A DNA stretch of 64,000 bases from the NCBI GenBank assembly GCA_033239125.1, contig BSWB01000005.1, forward strand, positions 21,567,447 through 21,631,446. Direction: 5' to 3'. Within the stretch, counting starts at the first letter, position 1; each line of letters opens with the position of its first letter. The DNA comes from Fagopyrum homotropicum (Eukaryota; Streptophyta; Magnoliopsida; Caryophyllales; Polygonaceae). A model generated the notes under the pieces. The model was not told where the DNA came from, made no database searches, and saw only the letters and a list, made by a program, of their open reading frames with translations. Below are positions 35,999-48,107 of this stretch, in pieces. The position numbers were made by a program, and so were the translations under genes.

Positions 35999-38455
35999 CT
36001 AGGTTGACAACAATGGCACTCGCAATCTTCTAAAGGCTGAATAGAGGTATAAACAGAACCCACACGGGTTCTGACTTTTCGTTTTCAAAATCACATGCAT
36101 GAGTCGGGGTAGAATGTACGGACCACCACTCCTTCCGCGGATCTCGGCAGCTTAGTTTATTGGACTTGATATGTATATGTATATATGTATATATGTATAT
36201 TATATGAGGTTTTTAGTTATGCATGATAGAATTGATGTGTATCTTTGTGATTGTATGTTGCATGATGAACTGGATATATGTTTATAGTTATATATGTGGA
36301 CGGCTATATGTTTTGGGACCTTATATTGTGGATGAAGTGTTGGATGTATTATATTGGTAGAGATATGGACGTAGGATTTATATAGTTATGTATACGTATT
36401 CTTATTACATATAGTAGTAGCATATGGAGTTACGGGACCTAATAGAAAAGATGATAAGTATAGTATCATCACCTTTAAAGACAATGTGGTTGGCTTGAGA
36501 TAGCGTTCATATGTGGAGGAGTACACTCAATTATCGAGTTGAGCATTTCGTGTTAACAAACACCATGACGTTCTCGGATTCCTTTAAAAGGATGTCGAAG
36601 AGGAGGATTAGAGATGACATAAACAAAGGACAAACGAGTAGAAAGAAGAACTCGAGACGACTTAAGAGAATCAAGATGGAAGCAATACAAGAAAAGGAAG
36701 CAACATTAAAGTGTAGAAGTGGTTATAAAGAAACCGGGATTGAACGACAACGTGACCAATAGATATAACGAGTATAAATTCTTCGAGAAGACGCGTGGAC
36801 AACTAAAGATGCGAATCGAGGAGAAGATGTGTATATTCTAACAAGGTTGAAGGTGACTTTCCATTAAGATGTGAAGTTTTCTTTAGACGCTCCTAGGCAT
36901 GATAGTCGAGATGAGAGGTGTGGATGAACCAATCACCAAAAGATTTAAGAGACCCGTAAGTTAAGCTTACGGAGGTAGCAGAAGGTGAAGCGTCTATTTT
37001 ACGAGATTCCAAGTGGGTGACTTTCTTCGTATATGTGAGTCTACGAGAAGAATCATGTGGTGAAGGTTCACATAGTAGAATGTCTTTAAGAGGGTCAACC
37101 GTTTTCTGTTATGATGATAAAGTTAAGAAACGCCAAAAAGGGGGAAGTGTGTATAAATGATGATCCCAAAAAGATGAAAGACGAAACGAGGAGCTTTGAT
37201 CGAGAGACTTAAGATACCGACCAAGAGGAACACGAGCGGATGCTAGCTAGGGTTATAATATTTGGGAAGGTGCACTGAAAGACATCAAGGAAGAATGGTT
37301 AAGCCTATGAAAGGGAGTTATATGAACCAACGAGGCAAAGAAGATATAGTTACCTCATAAAGAAGAGGAAGGATGGAATGAAGAACGAACTAACGGAATT
37401 TAAGGTAGAGTACCTCGAGGAGGGTAGCTTTCATGAGAATGGTAAGTCATTGACATTGGAGAAGGTCACTTAAAAGCTAATTGGTGACAGCCAAGAACGC
37501 ACAGGTACGGGTTGTCTATTGGTGAGTGTAGAGGGGATGAGTAAACAGAATTATGGGCCTAGAGAGGATCGACAACAAGAGCTTAAAGTACTCGCGATGG
37601 TTCAATGTCAACAATAATGAGTAATATCAACGGAAGTGAAAATTTTATAATCAAGTAGCATTGGTGGGTTCAAGCATATGACTGTAACCGACCTCCTGGG
37701 GAGTGATGTTAATGATCCTTTACGACCTTCTTAGGTCATGAGAACAACATATGGGAGATCGACCCGGATTAGAAGTTTTAAGGTTTGATCATGGTAAAGG
37801 CAACTAGTAGATCAAGAGGAAGGTGATATTTTCATTGTTTGTGATGCATAGACGGGAGTATCATAAGAGGATGCATAGTATGTTCATTCTAATGAAATGG
37901 AGGGTATGTTTTAGCGAGCAAAAGATGAAAGAGAGGCGGCAAACTCACACAAAAGAGCCATGGTTGCTCTGGTTTGAAAGAGAGGACCTAGATTAGGGCA
38001 ACACTTCAAGCTTGGGAATTACGATGTTAGTGATTAGTGGAGTAATGAGTGAATCTTTTTGTGATTATGGTTGGGAATTTTGCCTGAAGGCATACAAGTA
38101 CGGTTGTGAAGCTGTTCATGGATACCAAGAGGTATATAAGGTGGCCAACGAGAGTAAGAGAAGACTGAGGTTTTGAAGTTTGATATCGATATGAGATGTA
38201 TAAGGAGTACATGAAAGGTTGAGGTTAGAGTCTCTACGGTCGGTTTGACGTTACATAAGAAAATGAAGTATAAATTTCTACGCCTACTTGAAGAAATGAT
38301 GCCTATGGTGAAAGCTTATGTAGAAGACGAAGAGCTCATTCCATATGTTGGGATGCCATGTAAAGCAAAAGAAGATAAGAGCAATTGTTTTGAAGCACGG
38401 TTAAGTCCTGCAGTTTGGACCCTTATGACTACACATAAGTGAGAAACCTGGAAAG

Positions 38456-38487
<32 letters not shown>

Positions 38488-38849
38488 AAATAAAATAAAT
38501 AAAATAATAATAAAAGAGTAAAATTTTACAATCATGTCATCAAAGAGGGAGAATGAGGTTAAGATAAAAGAATACTTAAATTAAGCTACAAGAGTCAGAA
38601 GACTCGAGCAAGTCTCTCGAGTTCTGTAGATGAAGGATCTTTGAAAGAGGACGGTGAACATAGTAGCTACAGAAGGTGCAATACACGAGTTGAAGAACGT
38701 CACCCTAGCAGATCGGGTAGACCACTAGTCAAGTGTTAGGACCAGGTTGTGTCGGTCATTACGATATGTGATGGGTAGAGAAAAGATAGAACCCGAGATA
38801 GAACCCGAGATAGAACGGATTCCAATGCATCGGAATGTGAATTTTACGA
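35999..38849 (+). pseudogene. decayed internal region (gag and early pol) of the chromovirus-like element
   Basis: Only short frames remain and I recognise no gag, zinc-knuckle or protease motif. TA-rich repeats lie at 36168-36200, and a long A-run (about 30 nt) at 38455-38484. By position this should be gag-protease, but the sequence does not show it. Confidence 0.6.
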
Positions 38850-40100
38850 CTAAGATTGATTTGGGCTCAACTCCCATTTCTAAGGCGCCGTACAAAAGAC
38901 ATCAATAAATGATACCCATAAGGATACTCGAATTGAAGATGCAATCAAAGGAGCAATTGCAAGGACTTGTTGATAAAGGTTCATTGAAACCAATGCACTG
39001 CCATAGAGAACACCAAAATTATTGTGAAAAGACAGACAGTTCTCTCCAATTGAACATCGAATACCGTGAGTCGACGGACAAGTCTTTCTTACAACGAATG
39101 GATGATCTACTCGATCGGTTACAAGGGTCGGTACTCTCTTATGAGAATGATTTAAGGTCTGATTGTCAACAATTGAGAATTCGAGGATGAGATATTGCAA
39201 GTACGACATTTTGGACCAATCAAAGTCACTACGAGTTGTAGTTATTCCATATGGGCTTACTGATGTCCGGATGAGATATTATGGATCTACTCTTGAAAAG
39301 AGAGATGTATGACATGTTGCATTGGGATGGCAAACCCCAAAGGATGTGGAAGAGGTTACCAGTTTTCTTGGATGTGCTGAGCTTTACCAGATCTGTGAAG
39401 AGAGAAGTTGTATAACACCAATTATGGTAACCTACTCCGGATGACAATGAAGTACTGAATGTGACGAAGAATTGACAAAAGAGTTTCTGAAAGTTACGAG
39501 GGGATTCATTGGTGCAATTGATTCGATTTACCTTGAGGTATTATGAGTTTGAAGTGTACAAGTGATTCTTCAAGACAAGGTCTTGATCGAGTATTGCAGA
39601 GCGATGTAAAAGTAATAGCATACGTGTCTCGTTAGTAGAAGCGGGTGAATTAATTCCTTCCTTCGTTACTTGGAACAAGAATGGAGGAGCGTAACATCAA
39701 GTTTGGATTGACAAGGACCAAAGCCAAGGTGTAAATGGGAAGATTCGATCTTCTTAGTTAGAGACGATCAAAGAGAAACATAATGGAAATGCTGCATTGA
39801 GAAGGACCAAGAGGAAGGTTGAGTTTCCGATATATCGGACCTTTTTGAGATCTTAATGCAAGTTGGGAAAGTGGTTTACGGTTGGCGTGGCCGCCGAGAG
39901 TAGAGGGTCTTCACCCGGTGTTTCATGTGAATCAATCGAGATAGTATGTACATGACTCGTGACATACTGTCAGTCATGAGGATCTAGTGGCGGACGAGGT
40001 CCACGAGGAACCGATGAGGCTAACTAGAAGACGGAGAATAGTACATTTGGATGAGTTTTACGTTGAACTAGTAGCATCGATAGAATCGACGGGTTAGACC
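38850..40100 (+). pseudogene. reverse transcriptase and integrase C-terminal remnants of the chromovirus-like element
   Basis: At 38850-39190 an IDLGSTPISKAPYK-like stretch is followed by QLQGLVDKGSLKP, SLQLNIEYRE and LLDRLQGS. These match the start of Ty3 reverse transcriptase (PISKAPYR, LxDKGFIRPS, LRLCIDYRELN, DDLFDQLQGA). The catalytic YxDD was not found. At about 39900-40090 HPVFHVNQS and a DLVADEVHEEP-like tail match the end of chromovirus integrase. Stops and indels separate these pieces, and much of RT, RNase H and the integrase core is missing or unrecognisable. Confidence 0.75.
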
Positions 40101-40298
40101 TAGTTCTTCCTTTGGTTGGGTTCTGTGCATGTGTGATGTTATGTGTAGTTTGTGTTGTGTGCGGGAACGTGCTATATGACCGGGTATATCTTGCGGTGAT
40201 AGTTTGAGTAGATTATGTGTATAGATTAGAAGATTCAAGCCTTCTTAGTTTGAGAGTTCATACCTCGGCCTTAGGGACCGAGAAGCTCAGCGTATAGC

Positions 40299-40330
40299 AA
40301 GTTTCGGGACGAAACTTGTTTTTAGGGGGA
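40299..40330 (+). promoter_or_regulatory. hairpin and polypurine tract before the 3' LTR
   Basis: CAAGTTTCG-GGA-CGAAACTTG forms a 9-bp stem. The purine run AGGGGGA (40324-40330) then ends five bases before the 3' LTR and would prime plus-strand synthesis. Confidence 0.8.
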
Positions 40331-40335
40331 TCTGA

Positions 40336-43300
40336 TGTAACGCCCAAATTTTTGGCGCGTTTGCGGTATTTTTTTTTTATTCAGCTTTTATCGATATTTT
40401 ATTAACCTAAATATTTCTGAGGGTATTTTCACATTGAAAATTAAATTTTATGAGTTTATATATTTTAAATTATATATATTCGATCCACATATTTCTCTTT
40501 TCCGGTATCTTAGTTTTCGGAAAAGTTTGGAAACGTTTTCCGATCCGAAATTTCCGTTCCGACTATTTTCGATCGAGAATGTTTTAGTTCCCTATATTTT
40601 TCTTTTCTTTTTCCCTCTCTTTTGGCCTATGTCTCCCGACCCATTTGATGTATAGCTGCCTTGCCTCCTGTGTGACCGCCCAAGCTACAGATTTAACCCA
40701 TGCTAGCTCCTGATCCTACCCTATTTGCATCCTCCACAGCTACCTCCTACAGGGATACTCCGACCCCTCGTCTGCGCCAGCCCCTGCAATCCCAGTACCA
40801 ACACTCAACCTCACTTCGTATCTCTCCTGCAGCAACCCACAAACGACTCAACCTCAGCACATTCCTTCTACCATTCTTCTTGTCTTCACGCAACAAGGAG
40901 AAGGAGCAGCTTCTCTGGGCTACCTCGCAAGAATGAGCCTCGCCGGAGCACCTGTGCAGCCCTGCCGCTGCCTACGTCGATTCACCGGGCCATCAGTGCA
41001 GCCCCACCTGCTGCTAACGGAAAGTAGAGGAATACTACACCCTTGACACCACCATCCCTCGTGTATCTTCCCATCGAGACTCACCGGACTAGAGCCCTTC
41101 TGAACCCTATTCGAGCATCTACTGGTGCCGCCGAAGGAACCACATGTGACGCACACTTCTCCCACCATCTGCTTCTCTGTTGTGTCTCTCTTCCAGCCTC
41201 ACCTGGAGTAACCTCCGCCAACAAGGATCACCGGAGCCCCTTCGCCGCCGTCGAAGCCTTGCTGGAACCCACCAGAGCCTCCGTCGCTCTGCCCCGTCTT
41301 GCCGCTTTCGCCAAGCCGGAGAAGCCCTCTGTCACTTTCGCACTGTTGAATCTTCCCCTCGAGTCACACCGGTGCTTCTCTGCCTCCACCGGAGAAGCCT
41401 CGCAGCCGCCGGAATGGTCCCCGTCATGCCCTGCTTGCCTCGCCTTGCCTGCCGGAGCCAGAGCAGCCGCCGCCGCCTGCGTTCCTTCTCCTGGCTGTGA
41501 GATACGAGGGTTAAAGAAACCCTTTCCCCTTTTTAAATCGGGCCCCTCAGTTTGTGGTTAATTACAATTTGTGACCCCCTGTTTTGTATTTGCAGTTTTG
41601 GCCCACTTTTTGAGTTTATGCAATTATGCCCCTACTGAAATTAATTACAGAAAACGGCCCAAGGAATTAATTTACGAATAATGTCCCATATTTCTAAAAT
41701 TGTATTAATTGGCGGAAAATGTATTTATGGGTTTTAAATTTGGGATTTACTTGAATTATATTCTTATTTATATATACCATCTATGTTATACTCATGTTGG
41801 ATTAATTCCGGGTTATGACTCAAAGATTAAATTACGGGATTTTAACGTTGGCTTTAAAACGAGTTTTACCTTGAGTTTATGATGTTATACAATTTGCCCG
41901 GAATATATATTTACGTTTTTTTTAAGTTGGGTTTTAAAAGTGGAGTTTTCCTTATATTTATATATGATAAGTATTCCGTTCAAATTTAGCGTTACGCTAA
42001 ATTTGTTTAGTTTGGTGTTAGGTTCGGAAGCGCCCGATAAAGGCCAACAAATCCTTTCTCGACGTTTGTAGCTCATCTTCCGCCTTTGACCTCGTGCGAG
42101 TATTTCCTTCCTTGATCTTGTTATGTCTAGTATTAGTATCATGCTAAGTTGGATAATTTAGCATAACTTAGAGTAAATACCAAGTAGTGGTTGAACCTTA
42201 GGTGAGTTTTGAGGATTTATGATTATTGTAAGACTTGAGGTGTTGATGTTATCTTGTGAGGTTTGAGAATTGGAGTATATGATTGTTGAGTTTATGGGCT
42301 AGGATATGCGTAGCCTAACATGGTATTGTTACCGTTGCGTTTGTTGGGATTAGGAGTTTGTTATCCTAGTATGTGTTATGGGTTATGATCCTGCGAGATC
42401 ATAAGGTCTAGAAGTCTAAGGACTTCTAGCTTGTGTTGAGTGAGATGTGAGAATGAGAGATTCTAGGATGCGGTCCTAGAATGAGAGTCAAATGATCTCG
42501 AGTAGATCATTTGTGTAGAAGTCTTAGACTTCTGGAGTTGAGCGAGTTGTTGATATAGTTATCTTCTTGTGAGCAAGTTGTGGACTCCTCCCTAAGGAAG
42601 CGAGAGTATTGTGAGTTAAGTGTGGTGACGAGGTAAGTCTTCGGACTTACTTAGCTCGTATTCTTTGTATTAGCATTATTGTGTGTTGGGTGGTGTGTGT
42701 TTATTATTTTACTGTTTATAACAACTAAACCGGAAATAGGATTACCGACCTTTATATTATTTGGCCCAAGTGTATGATAACGGGCGGTGACATCACTGCC
42801 TGGCTCCCCGTGAGAGCTAGGGGGATCTCGGCGACTGACCCGTGCTGGTTAGACGGTCGGAGGCATCCGACCGTTCCATTGCCGGAAGAAGGAACCGAGG
42901 CGAGTTTCGGAGGATTCTCGTGTCACAAAAGAAGTTGAACTAGAACGGGATATGACTTAATAAATAAAGATAATAAACCGGATTTGTGTGCTTAGAGTGT
43001 GTTGTGTGACTATGTTGAATTAATTGTGTTTGTGTCTTTCCCTTTAATTCTAATGCTTCGAATGTGAGCTAACGGTTTTATACCGAATGTTGTAGTTTGC
43101 CATGCAGGTTAGGCATGCTCCGAGAGATCCGGAAGGGTGGGCAGCCGGGGTCCGTACATTTTAGGAAGGGTTTGTTTGGAGTCACGTTTGGAGTTTTGTA
43201 TATTGTATTATTGTATGCCGCATGTATGGCATTTGGTCTTTGTAGTTGTTTTCGGCTGAAGTCCGTTGTTTGTTTTCTTTTGGGTTTTCTTACATTGCAT

Positions 43301-43436
43301 AAAATGTATTTCGGTTTTGGCCTATATTTGTGCCTTGTTGCAAGATCCGGTGAAATTGTTGTCAAGCTAAGGGTCGGGACCCATTGTGAGGTCCCAACCC
43401 GTAGCGCCCCGAGTCCCGCGGATTTGGGGTGTTACA
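40336..43436 (+). repeat. 3' LTR of the chromovirus-like element (3101 bp)
   Basis: It is the same length as the 5' LTR at an offset of 7455. The ten differences noted by eye are spread along its length and are mostly C/T or G/A. Confidence 0.97.
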
Positions 43437-45184
43437 GAACAATGGGTCCCGACCTTAGTTTGACAACAACTTAACTAGATCTTACAACAAGACACATATG
43501 AGAAAAACCAGAAATCATAAAATATGTTTAACAATGTCATGAATGTGACCAGAAACACTAACAACCGGCAATAAATAATCTCTTACAATCCAAGAACAGA
43601 GAACGTAATATCTAAAAGACCAACATAAAGAAAAGACTGCAACCCGTCCTATGAAGTACGACACCCCGACTGACCACTACCATCCAGATCACTCGACATC
43701 TGCTCTAACAGTGACACGTCTAAATAACAATACAATAGTTAGCTAACTAACCAGATATTAGTAGAATAAGAATAACACAAACACACTAAAGATAAAATAA
43801 ACAATCATCATGCTGGCACACATACCGGTTATTATCTGATAGTTTAGATGATTCACTTTATTCCATTTTAATGTTGTGGCACGAGAAATCTTAAGAGTTC
43901 TCGCCTCCGTTACTTATCCAACTTGGTGTAGGTCTAGCTTACCTCCGCCGGTAGCATCACTACAAACCAAGTGTGGACTAGTCCCTAAAGAAACCCCCAA
44001 CGCTCGCAGGCTAACTGAGCAGAATGTCACCGCCCGTTACTCTTAGGGCAATGTATAGGTTGGTAGATAATCTATATTACTTACTAAAACTAAGGACACT
44101 ACCGCCACATGTCAATCAACCAGTAATGCCACATAGGATTTTTTGTAAAATATTTACTAAAATGCCATTTTAATTAATCTTTATAGTAATTAGTAAACCG
44201 TTATAATTATTAATTATTTTAATTATAATTTTATAAGGGATCCTAACCACCATAATTTATATTAAAAAAATTAAATTAATTAAAATTTCTTTTTATTAAA
44301 ATCCCTAAATGTTAGGAAAAAATTGATTCAAAAATTTCTAACAACCACAATTTATAAAAAAATAATTTTCTATTTTTAATAGAATTTTATACGTAAATTT
44401 TTTGAATTTTCAAAATTCAAATTGCAAATTACAAATCTAATTTTTTTCAAAAGCATAATCTATATGTTAATAGAATTTGATACGTAAATGTTTTTTTTAC
44501 TACTTTTAATAGAATTTAATACGTAAATCTATATATCTATATACTTTACTAAAACAAACGACATAAAGCTGATGTGACACTCTCACGTTTTTTCTCAAAT
44601 TAAATTTTTTACTAAATTACAAATTAAACTAAATTTTTTTTATTTTATTAAAACAATATTTAAAATATAAATGAAAAAAAAATTCGCCCAAAAACTCAAA
44701 GAAGTTTTGAAAAATCTGTATGATTTGCTAATTAGAAAAACCTTTTTTATCAAATAAAAAATATAAATGTTTTAAAAATTCATCAAAAAAATCAAATCAG
44801 TTTTAAAAAATCAGTACGGTTTGCTTCTAATTAGAAAAACATTTTTTTATTAAATCAAAGATATAAATGTTAAAATTTAAAATTCGTCCAAAAAATCAAA
44901 TTAGTTTTAAAAATCTGTACGGTTTGTTAATTAATAAAGTTTTTCATTAAATGAAAAATATATATGTTAAATTTTAAATTCGTCAGAAAAAATCAAGACT
45001 GTTTAAAAAATATGTACGATTTGTTAATTAATAAATAAAAATATAAAATACAATCCACAAATTCAATTCTAAAACATAATAAAATTTTAAAATGTAAAAT
45101 ATAAGCCGGACGTTTTTTTAATATGAAGATTACATCAATAAAATCTTAACCGAAAATATCATTCATGGTGCCGTTTAACTCAAA

Positions 45185-45878
45185 CTAGTGTATTACCCGC
45201 ACTTTGTGCGGGTTTAGTTTTAATAAATATTTAATACTTAAAAATTTATATGTATATTTTTGTAAAATAAAAATCCGAAAAATGATATTATAATCAATAT
45301 TATGATTTTTAATTCTCTTTTAAGTATTTATTTGTTCTAATTAATTATATTTTTAAATTAATTTGTTACGATATGCTTTTTGGTAAAAAATTTTTGTAAA
45401 AGTTTAAAAACTATTTTTATAAAACTATTTATTTAAATATTTTTTTTAAAAATTTTGAATTGCTTTTCAATTTATATTAATATTTAGAAATCACTTTTTA
45501 AAATAATTTTTTATGCTTTGAGAAACCTGCCGTTGACACATGACAATAGAGACTTTTGCTTTAATAGATATTAGATTAGATAAGATATGTATATTTTTGT
45601 AAAATAAAAATCCTAAAAATAAAATTATAATCAATATTATTCTAATTAATTATATTTTTAAATTGATTTTTTAAGATATGCTTGTTGGTAAAAAAATCCG
45701 TAAAAGTTTAAAAACTATTTTTATAAAAATATTTATTTAAATATTTTTTAAAAATTTAGAAATCAATTTTCAATTTATATTAACATTTAGAAATCACTTT
45801 TTAAAATAATTTTTTAGGCTTCGAGAAACCTGGCGTTGACACGTGGCAATAGAGGCTCATGCTTTAATAGATATAAGA
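45185..45878 (-). mobile_element. small Helitron, minus strand, with a duplicated 5' half
   Basis: Read on the minus strand it starts TCTTATATCTATTAAAGC at 45878 (preceded by A) and ends with the hairpin CCCGCAC-AAA-GTGCGGG (45196-45212) and CTAG at 45185 followed by T. A second near-identical 5' terminus occurs at 45575. The two halves (about 45249-45575 and 45585-45878) are similar, so the 5' part has been duplicated in tandem. No coding capacity. Confidence 0.7.
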
Positions 45879-46788
45879 TTCATTTCGTAATAAATAAATC
45901 TACAATTTAAAATATAAGTTGAATGGTTCAATATAAAGATTCGGTAAATCAAATCTTAAGCGAATCAAACAAAACTTATTAGATAAACTTCTTATATATA
46001 TATCTTCTCGAGCAAGCAATACACAATTTTGTCTTCAATTTTTCTATATATAAGGATCACCTAATTGCTCATTATTCATCTATGTCGCACGTTTTTACCA
46101 ATCTGAAAAATCATAATCATTTTGTCATTGATCGAAGGTAATTCTTTCAGTTTTAGATTTCATCTTCTTTATTGATAATATTCATATGCTTATTTTGTTT
46201 CGGAAAGATCTAACGATAGGTGCCAATATCTCATAAGTAGTAGATGAGTGTGAATTGGAGATCGGGTAGAGGGCAAAGTTTCACATATCGACTTACACCA
46301 CCCATTAAACCTTTGGATTATCTCACAATTTCTCTTATTGCACAGTATGCGTATTATAATGAAAATTATTTTTTCTTTGCAGGTGGGAGGAATTCGGTGA
46401 CATCGTAGTCCTCCCGGGTTCTTCCTTTAAAAATCTCGTGGAACTCAATATGTAGTATAATTTGGCTTGCTGTTGCTAAATGTCCAATTTAATCTATATT
46501 GATTTTATCATCTAAATACTATGAACTAATTTGACTGTTTCTTTCAATTTCTGTATGTAGTTTCTTTCAATTGATGACTAATACGTGATGTCGCACGGGT
46601 TTGTATAACTAAATTATACAAATGAATGTCACGAAAAAAGTTTATATTAATTGTTGATTAAGTATGATGTAATTATAATATATATTTTTATTTATTAAAA
46701 AACAAATGAAATGAAACAAAGGCCACGAAAAATATTCATTTTAATAATTGATTAATTAAATTTCAATTATAAGATATATTATTATTTA

Positions 46789-48107
46789 GAGAAAATGATC
46801 TAAACAATATCTCATCTTTTGGGCTGACTAAACTTTAGTACCTCATCCTTTTAACTATCAGAACGGTATCTCATCTATTGACCCCGACCGAAGATTAGTA
46901 CATACGGTACTGTTCACACGTTAAATCATATGAACGGTGTTAAATATTAGGGGTAAAATTGTCCTCCTTCCTTTAATATAATATTCCATTTTAAATTTTA
47001 ATTTTCCCTTTCTTGAGAACCTTTTTGCAAAATTTCCAAATTCTTTCTCTCAAAGCTTAAGATCACGATGCATTACGCCGTGTCTATGGCACATCTGTCA
47101 TAACTGGAACAATTTCACTAGTTCAGTATTCTACCATCTCATAATCATTCATGTTTAATCAAATCAAACCAAAACATTGAAATCTTCCAAATAATCCACA
47201 CTCAGAGAAACCAATTTTACCTAAACAACTTCCACAACCGTCTTTGCAACAGCTGCAGCTGCTCTCTCAGTGTAATGTCCCCTTGCAACGATCTAATCAA
47301 ACAATTCTCCACCCTCACAAAGCTCCATAACTATATGAACAACATTATCATCCTCATAAGTATCCTTCAAAGTAATAATGTTAGGGTGTTTAGGCAAACT
47401 CTTCATGATCTCAACCTCTCTCCTTTCATCCTCGATATCCACCGCTGCTCTAAGCTTCTTCTTAGATATCGATTTGCAGGCGAATTTCTCCCCCGTCTCC
47501 AAATCCGTAGCCATATAAGTTATCCCAAATTCGCCTCTTCCTAGTTCCCGAACTAGCTCATACTTGGCGTTGATGTTGCGCCCCGTCGGATTCTTCAACA
47601 CACGGAGCTTAGCTGCGGGTTTGGATCTGGGCTGATGACTTGAAAATGGGTTAGGTTTTTGCTTCTTCTGCGTGGTCTTTGATTCACTCGGTACTGTTCA
47701 AGTTAATGTGCCGATGTGGATTAACCCGAATGCCGACTACCCTTTCTCTCAGAGCTTTGCTGTTGATGTTGTGTCTATATTCATGGTCAGATATGAGAAA
47801 ATGTGGGAGAAGGTGGGGGAAGAGTGGAGAAGAGAGAAACAAGGGTTTAGAGAGAATTTGAGAATTTTGCAAAAAGGTGCTCAAGAAAGGAAAAATTAAA
47901 ATTTAAAAGGAATATTATATTAAAGGCAGGAAGACAATTTTACCCCTAATATTTAACACCGTTCATATGATTTAACGTGTGAACAGTACCGTATATACTA
48001 ATCTTCGGTCGGGATCAGTAGATGAGATACCGTTCTGATAGTTAAAAGGATGAGGTACTAAAGTTTAGTAAGCCCAAAAGATGAGATACTTTTTAGATAA
48101 TTTTCTC
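46789..48107. mobile_element. Pack-MULE (1319 bp) carrying a CDPK gene fragment
   Basis: The terminal inverted repeats are about 270 bp long and over 90 percent identical by eye, beginning GAGAAAATGATCTAAA on the left and GAGAAAATTATCTAAA on the right. They are flanked by 9-bp direct repeats TATTATTTA (46780-46788) and TATTTTTTA (48108-48116), 8 of 9 matching. Long TIRs with a 9-bp duplication define Mutator-like elements. There is no transposase; the interior is captured host DNA, including protein-kinase coding sequence on the minus strand. Confidence 0.92.
47221..47697 (-). pseudogene. captured exon 1 fragment of a calcium-dependent protein kinase (CDPK/CPK)
   Basis: The frame reads a Lys/Pro/Ser-rich variable N-terminus, then LRVLKNPTGRNI, the glycine loop LGRGEFGITY, the ATP-lysine segment ACKSISKKKLR, AVDIEDERREVEIM, HPNI, VHIVMELCEGGELFD, then IVARGHYTERAAAAVAKTVVEVV. 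This is subdomains I to about VI of a plant CDPK, closest by eye to the CPK7/8/14/32 subgroup. A TAG replaces the Arg codon after GELFD (47293-47295). A second TAG stands where a Gln codon before a GT splice donor is expected (47221-47223), and intron-like sequence follows. The fragment was therefore captured from genomic DNA. Catalytic and EF-hand regions are absent; it cannot encode a kinase. Confidence 0.92.

Larger units (their letters stand above)
32881..43436 (+). mobile_element. young chromovirus-like (Ty3) LTR retrotransposon with decayed interior
   Basis: It has two 3101-bp LTRs, a Met-tRNA-type primer site, a polypurine tract and a 7-bp flanking direct repeat GAACAAT (32874-32880 and 43437-43443). 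The interior (35982-40335, 4354 bp) has only degenerate reverse-transcriptase and integrase remnants. CGAAACTTG/CAAGTTTCG forms a hairpin just before the polypurine tract, as is common in Tekay/Del chromoviruses. By eye the LTRs differ at ten positions (nine transitions, one transversion), about 0.3 percent. The insertion is therefore recent although the coding region was already broken, which points to mobilisation in trans. Confidence 0.95.

Noticed and set aside
36511..36762. Lys/Arg-rich 83-codon frame inside the chromovirus-like element as a gag or nucleocapsid candidate
   Set aside because: No capsid or CCHC motif; the purine-rich internal region gives such frames by chance.
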